From Desulfarculus sp. (GTDB taxonomy: Bacteria > Desulfobacterota > Desulfarculia > Desulfarculales > Desulfarculaceae): a DNA stretch of 12,677 bases. A program made the position numbers and the translations under genes. Under the pieces are notes generated by a model. The model did not search any database, was not told where the DNA came from, and saw only the letters and a program-made list of their open reading frames with translations. The first letter of the stretch is position 1. Every line of letters starts with the position of its first letter. The stretch spans positions 1 through 12,677 of the forward strand of contig JAIWNN010000143.1 in NCBI GenBank assembly GCA_020216805.1. The letters are read 5' to 3'. Shown here one piece after another: positions 8,059 to 12,677 of this stretch.

Positions 8059-8859
8059 ATGGAAAATGAGTTGATGGCCACCGCCCGGGCCGCGGCCGCC
8101 GCCGGGGCCCGGGTTTTGCGGGGATTGTGGGGCGGTCGCCTGGCGGTTGAGGCCAAGGCCAGCTTCGATTTCGTCACCAACGCCGACCGGGCCAGCCAGG
8201 CGGCGGTGCTGGGGGTCATCCGCGCCCGCCACCCCGACCACGTCATCCTGGCCGAGGAGGACGCCGGGGCCTATCCTCCGCCCGGGGCGAATGAGGGCGT
8301 GCTGTGGGTGGTGGATCCCCTGGACGGCACCACCAACTTCATCCACGGCATCCCCCACGTGGCGGTGAGCGTGGGGGCGTTGGTGGACGGTCGGCCCACG
8401 GTCGGGGTGATCGTGGACGTCACCCGGGGCGAGGAGTTCTGGGGGCTGGCCGGGGGCGGGGCCTGGCTGGGGGAGCGGCCGATTCGGGTCAGCGGCCAGG
8501 GCGACCCCAGCCAGAGTCTCTTGCTGACCGGCTTCCCCTTCCGGGACAAGGGCCGCCTGGACGACTATCTGGCGCTTTTCGCCGAGCTCTTCCGCCAGGT
8601 CTCCGGGGTGCGCCGGGCCGGGGCCGCGGCCCTGGACCTGGCCTACGTGGCCGCCGGGCGGGCCGAGGGCTTTTGGGAGATGGGGCTCAAGCCCTGGGAC
8701 CTGGCCGCCGGCCTGGTCCTGGTGGCCGAGGCCGGGGGGGTGGTCAGCGACTTCGCCGGGGGCGACCTGGCCTTGTGGCGGGGCGACGTGGTGGCGGCCG
8801 CGCCGACCATCCACGGACTGATCCAGGCTGCCTGCGCCCGGCGCTTCCCCACGGGGTAG
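8059..8859 (+). CDS. suhB: Inositol monophosphatase family protein (SuhB-like)
   Basis: A 266-aa protein of normal family length. Metal and phosphate ligands are in place: E66/E67 (LAEED), the DPLDGTTNF motif (86-94, D86 and D89), and WDLAAG (213-218, D214) near the end. RRAGAAALDLAYVAAGR (185-201) matches the usual RRxGSAALDLAYVAxGR with Ser changed to Ala. Members hydrolyse inositol-1-phosphate or related sugar phosphates (fructose-1,6-bisphosphate, PAP) with Mg2+; E. coli SuhB also acts in ribosomal-RNA antitermination. Substrate cannot be assigned, so the symbol is by family resemblance. Start ATG 8059 has AGGA nine bases upstream; a nearby ATG at 8052 is out of frame. It stands alone, divergent from pcnB and convergent with the Cys-rich gene. 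Confidence 0.9.
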   Translation: MENELMATARAAAAAGARVLRGLWGGRLAVEAKASFDFVTNADRASQAAVLGVIRARHPDHVILAEEDAGAYPPPGANEGVLWVVDPLDGTTNFIHGIPHVAVSVGALVDGRPTVGVIVDVTRGEEFWGLAGGGAWLGERPIRVSGQGDPSQSLLLTGFPFRDKGRLDDYLALFAELFRQVSGVRRAGAAALDLAYVAAGRAEGFWEMGLKPWDLAAGLVLVAEAGGVVSDFAGGDLALWRGDVVAAAPTIHGLIQAACARRFPTG

Positions 8860-8932
8860 ACGCCGGGGCGCAACCCCCGCGGGCGGCCGCCGCCCGGTCG
8901 AGCGGGCGAAAAGTGGAGCTAAGCGGTCTGGG

Positions 8933-9154
8933 CTAGCCGCTGCCGCCCCAGATGTCCTCCCAGCCTGGGGCGCAGAGGTCCAGCTCCTCGATGTTGGTGG
9001 CCTGCTTGCACTTGCGGTAGAAGCACAGATCGCAGGTGAAGTCGGCCCAGAGGTTGGCCGCGGCGATGTCCAGGCAAAAGACGTAATAGGGGCACTGCAG
9101 GTTGCGCGCGCCCGGCCGGCTGGCGGGATTGGCGTCTTGGGGCAACACCACCAA
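8933..9154 (-). CDS. Small Cys-rich protein, probable metal-binding
   Basis: About 73 aa with six cysteines at 21, 27, 41, 44, 49 and 61. The core reads CPYYVFCLDIAAANLWADF, then CDLCFYRKC. The CX5C and CX2CX4C spacing suggests a zinc- or Fe-S-binding knot. I believe similar short CPYYxxCLxxAA...FxCxxC proteins are common in sulfate-reducing Deltaproteobacteria, but I know no function. There is no signal peptide or membrane segment. Translation probably starts at TTG 9154, with GAGAGG six bases upstream, or at the adjacent GTG 9151; the ATG at 9168 is out of frame. It is divergent from dinB across 142 bp and convergent with the phosphatase gene. Restriction of the cysteines to one frame and the ribosome binding site support a real gene. 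Confidence 0.75.
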   Translation of the reverse strand: MVVLPQDANPASRPGARNLQCPYYVFCLDIAAANLWADFTCDLCFYRKCKQATNIEELDLCAPGWEDIWGGSG

Positions 9155-9296
9155 GGTTGGCCTCTCATTCGCGGGGATGGGGGATCACTAGCCGGCTGGG
9201 AAGCTAACACGTTTTTCGCAAAGGCGCAAGCCGGGATATGGCCCGGTTTCGTCTGGCGGGGCGCAGTTCCGAAATTGGCAGGCCGGGAGTGGAGAA

Positions 9297-10472
9297 TTGC
9301 TGGCCCACGTGGACATGGACGCCTTCTACGCCGCGGTGGAGGTGCTGGACCGGCCGGAGCTGGCCGGCCGCCCGGTGATCGTGGGCGGCGGGGCCCGGGG
9401 GGTGGTCTCGGCCGCCTCCTACGAGGCCAGGCGCTTTGGGGTGCGTTCGGCCCTGCCGTTGTACCTGGCCCGCCGCCTTTGCCCCCAAGGCGTATTTTTG
9501 CCTGTGAGAATGGATCGTTACCGCCAGATCAGCCGGGTGGTGATGGAGGTGCTGGCCTCCTTCACTCCGGCCATCGAGCAGGTCAGCGTGGACGAGGCCT
9601 ACCTGGACCTCAAGGGCGCGCCGGTGCTGAAGGCCGGGCCCGAGGCCGCCGGCCGGGCCATCAAGTCGGCGGTGCTGCATGTCACCCGGCTCACCTGCTC
9701 GGTGGGCCTGGCCCCGGTGCGCTTTTTGGCCAAGATCGCCAGCGACCGCGACAAGCCCGACGGCCTGACCGTGGTGGCGGACCTGGAGGAGTTCCTGGCC
9801 ACGGTGGAGCTGAAGGAGGTGCCGGGCGTGGGCGCGAAATCCCTGGAGCGGCTCCGGGCCATGGGCCTGACTCGGCTGACCCAGGTCCGCGCCCTGGGGG
9901 CCGAGCGTCTGGAGCGGATGTGGGGGGCCTTCGGCCTGCGGCTCTGGGAGCTGGCCCACGGCCGCGACAGCGCCGAGCTGCGCCCGGAGCGGGAGGTCAA
10001 GTCGCTCTCCCACGAGACCACCTTCCACCAGGACCTGGCCGATCGCGAGGCCCTGGCCGCCCATCTCCTGGCCCTGTGCGAGAAGCTGGGCCGCCGCCTG
10101 CGCCGCGAGGGCCTGGAGGGGCGCACGGTGGTCCTGAAGCTGCGCCACGCCGACTTCCGCCTGGTCACCCGCCGCGCCAGCCTGGCCCGCCCCGGGGCCG
10201 ACACCGCCATCATCTACGCCACCGCCCTGGGCCTGCTCAACAACTACCCCTCCCCGGGTCCCTTCCGCCTGATCGGGGTGGGCCTGGCCGGGCTGGCCCC
10301 GGCCGGCCAGGGGCAGCCCGGCCTGTTCGAGGACCGCCGCCAGGCCCGAGGCCGGGCCCTGGCCGCGGCCGAGGACGCGGTCTGCGAGCGCTTCGGGCAA
10401 AAGGCCCTGACCCGGGCCGCCGCCCTGGCCAAGCACGGCGATCGCGGGCATACTAAAGATGACCAGGACTGA
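9297..10472 (+). CDS. dinB: DNA polymerase IV (Y-family translesion polymerase)
   Basis: A 391-aa Y-family polymerase. The palm carries AHVDMDAFYAAVE with metal ligands D6 and D8 and Tyr11 as steric gate (Phe in E. coli Pol IV, Tyr in archaeal Dpo4), then SVDEAYLDL with catalytic D99/E100. SAASYEARRFGVRSALP is the finger motif, and VPGVGAKSLERLRAMG is the helix-hairpin-helix thumb. A little-finger domain follows. QPGLF near 340-344 is a beta-clamp-binding motif. The enzyme copies past damaged bases at low fidelity. Start is TTG 9297: GGGAG (9285-9289) lies seven bases upstream, the frame has no better codon, and the HVDMD motif begins only three residues later as expected. I find no clear LexA box in the 142-bp upstream gap, so SOS control is not shown. 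Confidence 0.95.
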   Translation: MLAHVDMDAFYAAVEVLDRPELAGRPVIVGGGARGVVSAASYEARRFGVRSALPLYLARRLCPQGVFLPVRMDRYRQISRVVMEVLASFTPAIEQVSVDEAYLDLKGAPVLKAGPEAAGRAIKSAVLHVTRLTCSVGLAPVRFLAKIASDRDKPDGLTVVADLEEFLATVELKEVPGVGAKSLERLRAMGLTRLTQVRALGAERLERMWGAFGLRLWELAHGRDSAELRPEREVKSLSHETTFHQDLADREALAAHLLALCEKLGRRLRREGLEGRTVVLKLRHADFRLVTRRASLARPGADTAIIYATALGLLNNYPSPGPFRLIGVGLAGLAPAGQGQPGLFEDRRQARGRALAAAEDAVCERFGQKALTRAAALAKHGDRGHTKDDQD

Positions 10473-10684
10473 GAAATCCGCTCCGTCACCGCGCTGGCAA
10501 CCGCCCCCGCCGCGCCGCGCGCGACATCAATCCCGGCCACGCGCCAGGCGCGCGATGGCCAAGACCAGGCGAGGGCGCGCCGCCCACCGGCCCCGTCGCC
10601 GGGGACGTCTCGGCGTCAGGGAGGACATAGCCAAGCCCAACCGCCGCCGGCCCGCCCCGGGCTCCACGGCAAGGAGAGCGAGCC
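10473..10684. other. Non-coding gap with GC hairpins upstream of glycosyltransferase
   Basis: No supportable gene is present. A hairpin GGCCA-CGCGC (10535-10544), loop CAG, GCGCG-CGA-TGGCC (10548-10560) and a smaller CCCCG-TCGC-CGGGG stem near 10593-10606 are visible. No T-run follows either, so neither is a typical terminator, and I see no good sigma-70 or sigma-54 promoter. Confidence 0.4.
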
Positions 10685-12046
10685 ATGCCCAGTTTCGCCC
10701 AGACCCACTCCCGAGTGACCACCTACTACCTGTTGCAGGAAGATCAGGACCTTGGCGAGCGCCTGAAGACCGCCGCGCGCTGGAAAAAGCCGGTGCTGAT
10801 CGTCCCCGCCCTGGCCAGCGAGTTCACCCACCCCGACAACCGCCCGGTCTTCGAGAACATCGTGCGCGAACTGGCCGGGGCCGACTACCTGGCCCACGTC
10901 ATCTTCGGCCTGGACGCGGCCAGCGAGGCCGACGTGCGCGCCTGCAAGGCCATCCTGGACCAGGCCGGCCTGATCAATTACGTCATCCAGTGGAACGACG
11001 GCCCGGCCATGGGCGTCGTCTACGACCAACTCGGCGCCGCCGGCTTCGACCTCTCCCGGCGGGGCAAGGGGCGCAACGTCTTCCTGGGCTTCGGGGTGGC
11101 CATCGCCCTGGGGGCCACCGCGGTGGGTCTGCTCGACGCCGACATCAAGACCTTCAAGCGCCGCCAACTGGACCGCCTGTTCTTCCCGGTGCTCTGCCAC
11201 AACTACCCCTTCGCCAAGGCCTACTACGCCCGCTGGGACGGCAGCCGCATGTACGGCCGGGTCAAGCGCCTGCTGCTGGACCCGCTGTTAATCGCGCTCA
11301 AGCGCAAGTTCACCGACACCAACGACGAGAAGATGCTGCGCCTGGTGGATTTTTTGCTCAGCTTCGACTACCAGCTCTCCGGCGAGGTGGTGGCCGACAT
11401 GTGGCTGCTCAAGAAAATGCGCTACGCCCTGGACTGGGGGGTGGAGATCTTCACCCTGATCGAGGTCTTCCGCAAGGCCCCCCAGGTGGCCCAGGTGGAG
11501 TTCACCCGCCGGGGCTTCGACCACAAGCACCAACGGATCTCCTCCGAGGATCCCGGCGCCGGCCTGCACCGGATGAGCCTGGACATCATCACCACCCTGC
11601 TCCACGCCCTGATCGTGGAGGAGGGCCTGGAGGTGGGCGAGGAGTTCTTCCGCGACCTGGCGCTGACCTACGAATCCATCGCCGAGGACACCATCAAGCG
11701 CTACAGCGACAACGCCGAGTTCAACGGCCTGGACTACGACCGCGACGCCGAGGAGCACATGGTCTACCAGGTGCTGTCCAAGGCCATCGTGCAGACCGCC
11801 GACCACCTGACCAGCCCGGCCCACATGGCCGAGAAGATGCTGCGCTTCACCGCCACCCACCCCGAGTTCAAGCCCTACGTGGACCAGGGCCTGCAGCAGA
11901 CCATCCTGGAGCTGGAGGCCAAGCTGCGCGACCAGTCCCTGGCGGTGCGCCACCTGCCCTCCTGGGAGCGGATCATGTGGAAGCTGCCGGAGATCAACCT
12001 CAACATCGTCGAGGCCCTGGAGCAGGACAAGCAACGCTTCAAGTAG
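10685..12046 (+). CDS. Glucosyl-3-phosphoglycerate synthase-like glycosyltransferase (GT81-like)
   Basis: A 453-aa GT-A-fold enzyme. It begins with a nucleotide-sugar strand (VLIVPALASEF, about 37-47), has RGKGRN (126-131) before the helix leading to the metal-binding LLDADI (DxD at 151-153), then YGRVKRLLLDPLL (190-202), YQLSGE (229-234) and WGVEIFTLIEV, and FDHKHQ (278-283), whose His residues are candidate metal ligands. These match GpgS-type proteins, which join glucose from an NDP-sugar to 3-phosphoglycerate, the first step to the solute glucosylglycerate. Mannosyl-3-phosphoglycerate synthase (GT55) fits less well. The last 150 residues form a helical extension. No signal or membrane segment is seen. 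ATG 10685 has AAGGAG about nine bases upstream. The expected phosphatase partner (GpgP) is absent next door; a small unknown gene follows instead. Confidence 0.8.
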   Translation: MPSFAQTHSRVTTYYLLQEDQDLGERLKTAARWKKPVLIVPALASEFTHPDNRPVFENIVRELAGADYLAHVIFGLDAASEADVRACKAILDQAGLINYVIQWNDGPAMGVVYDQLGAAGFDLSRRGKGRNVFLGFGVAIALGATAVGLLDADIKTFKRRQLDRLFFPVLCHNYPFAKAYYARWDGSRMYGRVKRLLLDPLLIALKRKFTDTNDEKMLRLVDFLLSFDYQLSGEVVADMWLLKKMRYALDWGVEIFTLIEVFRKAPQVAQVEFTRRGFDHKHQRISSEDPGAGLHRMSLDIITTLLHALIVEEGLEVGEEFFRDLALTYESIAEDTIKRYSDNAEFNGLDYDRDAEEHMVYQVLSKAIVQTADHLTSPAHMAEKMLRFTATHPEFKPYVDQGLQQTILELEAKLRDQSLAVRHLPSWERIMWKLPEINLNIVEALEQDKQRFK

Positions 12047-12052
12047 GGGGTT

Positions 12053-12085
12053 GGCCGGGAGCCCGGCCGGGGGTTATAGTCCCCC
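12053..12085. other. Two small hairpins between glycosyltransferase and 92-aa gene
   Basis: GGCCGG-GAGC-CCGGCC (12053-12068) is followed directly by GGGGG-TTATAGT-CCCCC (12069-12085). Alternatively GGGGG at 12046-12050 pairs with 12081-12086 and encloses the first stem. With no T-run this looks like processing or attenuation structure in a shared transcript rather than a strong terminator. TTATAG could also act as a weak -10. Confidence 0.3.
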
Positions 12086-12126
12086 CACCGAGCAACCCTG
12101 ACCACCGACACCCGGGAGCGCGAGCC

Positions 12127-12405
12127 ATGGCCAGCGAGATCGACGATCTATCCATCGAGTACGAAGAGGACGGCGAGGTGGTGGTGGAGCAGCTGGACAA
12201 GCTGATCCTCAACCGCGGCGGCTGGACCACCATCCTGTTCCTCTACCGCGAGCGCGACAAGAACGGCGAGTTCGGCCCGCCCAAGGCCGGGCTGCGCCGC
12301 TACCAGAAGGTCAAGGGCGTCTTCCGCAAGCGCGACGCCATCAACCTGACCGAGAAGACCGCCCCGGCCCTGGTGGCCAAGCTCAAGGAGTGGTTCCAGT
12401 TCTAG
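12127..12405 (+). CDS. 92-aa conserved-looking protein of unknown function
   Basis: The protein has an acidic N-terminus (MASEIDDLSIEYEEDGEVV), then a compact basic/aromatic body: LDKLILNRGGWTTILFLYRE, GPPKAGLRRYQKVKGVFRK, and a C-terminal LKEWFQF. The pattern suggests a small mixed alpha/beta cytosolic protein; no signal, cysteines or membrane helix. I recall similar short proteins, with GGW/GAW...FLY and GPPKxxxxRYQK, in Deltaproteobacteria but no known role. ATG 12127 has GGGAG eight bases upstream. Its leader and start (GGGAGCGCGAGCCATGGCCAG) nearly repeat those of the glycosyltransferase (AGGAGAGCGAGCCATGCCCAG), and it follows that gene by 80 bp on the same strand, so the two are probably co-expressed. 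Confidence 0.8.
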   Translation: MASEIDDLSIEYEEDGEVVVEQLDKLILNRGGWTTILFLYRERDKNGEFGPPKAGLRRYQKVKGVFRKRDAINLTEKTAPALVAKLKEWFQF

Positions 12406-12429
12406 GACTTGCCACCCTTGGCGAAACGA

Positions 12430-12510
12430 TCTTTTGCGCGGATGGATGCCGCTCCCCCGGGGTCTGACATCCCCGGGCGTGCTTCGGCGTCAATGCTTCG
12501 CGCGAAAAGA
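12430..12510. other. Nested imperfect hairpin, 81 nt, possible structured RNA
   Basis: Three concentric stems can be drawn. The outer pairs 12430-12440 (TCTTTTGCGCG) with 12499-12510 (11 pairs, one bulged G). The middle pairs 12445-12451 with 12485-12491 (7 pairs, one G-T). The inner pairs CCCGGGG (12456-12462) with CCCCGGG (12471-12477) around an 8-nt loop. It starts 25 bp after the 92-aa gene. It may be a 3'-UTR structure, a repeat element or an RNA; I recognise no known family. Confidence 0.45.
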
Positions 12511-12519
12511 CACGGGCCG

Positions 12520-12589
12520 GGATAACCCCCGCCCCTACAAAGAAAAAGCCGGTATTGGCCCTGGATTTCGCAGGGGGCGGGGTTTATCC
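12520..12589. repeat. Near-perfect inverted repeat, REP-like
   Basis: GGATAACCCCCGCCCCTAC (12520-12538) is the near reverse complement of 12571-12589, with a 32-nt spacer. The same G/C-box with central TTTAT/ATAA recurs in the terminator-like hairpin next to it, so this looks like a dispersed palindromic (REP-type) element. Other copies would lie outside the window. Confidence 0.5.
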
Positions 12590-12605
12590 CCGCCCCTGCT
12601 GTTTT
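12570..12605 (+). terminator. Terminator-like hairpin after the 92-aa gene
   Basis: GCAGGGG-G-CGGGG (12570-12582), loop TTTAT, CCCCGCCCCTGC (12588-12599) gives a 12-bp stem with one bulged G, followed by TGTTTT. A strong GC stem and short T-run fit a rho-independent terminator for the rightward glycosyltransferase/92-aa unit, though it is 165 bp past the stop. Bases 12606-12677 are GC-rich with nothing I can support. Confidence 0.5.
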
Positions 12606-12677
12606 GCCGGTCCCGCCGTCCGGGATGGGCCGGCGGCCGGCCGGGGCGGGCTCAGGCCCCGGGCCGGCGGCAGGCCC

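Noticed and set aside
6641..8074. 477-codon open frame opposite pcnB
   Set aside because: Antisense shadow of pcnB, beginning in the CGG microsatellite.
8044..9210. 388-codon minus-strand frame across the phosphatase and the Cys-rich gene
   Set aside because: Covers two well-supported genes in other frames and has no recognisable domain.
9204..10451. 415-codon frame opposite dinB
   Set aside because: Antisense shadow, repetitive Gln/Gly/Ala/Leu composition.
10459..12405. A 648-codon open frame on the plus strand that ends as the 92-aa gene
   Set aside because: Over 10685-12046 it overlaps the GT81-like gene in another frame and is Arg/Pro/Gly-rich nonsense. Only its last 93 codons, behind a good ribosome binding site, are real.
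12606..12677. C-terminus of a minus-strand gene entering from the right edge
   Set aside because: One frame is open to a TAA inside the hairpin, but the translation has no recognisable sequence and is too short to judge.

Overview
The window is very GC-rich and densely coded. Its gene content (sigma-54 response regulator, PcnB-type poly(A) polymerase, GT81-like glycosyltransferase, two small proteins of a kind I associate with sulfate reducers) suggests a high-GC Desulfobacterota/Deltaproteobacteria chromosome. This placement is inference; there is no rRNA or other taxonomic marker. I see no IS element, phage gene, tRNA, rRNA or CRISPR array. The very GC-biased codon third positions open long reading frames opposite almost every gene, and these are not called.

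Layout. 1-3231 (minus strand): a J-domain protein running off the left edge (1-488), a 335-bp regulatory gap with a close match to a sigma-54 promoter (551-567), a sigma-54-dependent response regulator (824-2215), and an O-methyltransferase (2212-3231) whose stop overlaps the regulator start (ATGA). 3232-3362: a divergent promoter region. 3363-4433 (plus): an HD-GYP protein. 4671-6494 (minus): a long-chain acyl-CoA ligase, preceded by 6668-7960 (minus): poly(A) polymerase. 8059-8859 (plus): an inositol-monophosphatase family enzyme. 8933-9154 (minus): a small Cys-rich protein. 9297-10472 (plus): DNA polymerase IV. 10685-12046 (plus): a GT81/GpgS-like glycosyltransferase. 12127-12405 (plus): a 92-aa protein of unknown function. 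12406-12677: a non-coding tail with nested inverted repeats and a terminator-like hairpin.

How the genes may work together. The most coherent unit is the left arm. The methyltransferase and a sigma-54 activator are translationally coupled, and the next gene downstream, the J-domain protein, carries its own sigma-54 promoter with palindromes at activator-site distance. This would make a compact local circuit, but the link between this activator and this promoter is inference. The right arm pairs a probable glucosyl-3-phosphoglycerate synthase (osmolyte synthesis) with a small protein having a very similar leader and start context. The middle genes are housekeeping or stress functions, mostly as single-gene units on alternating strands.
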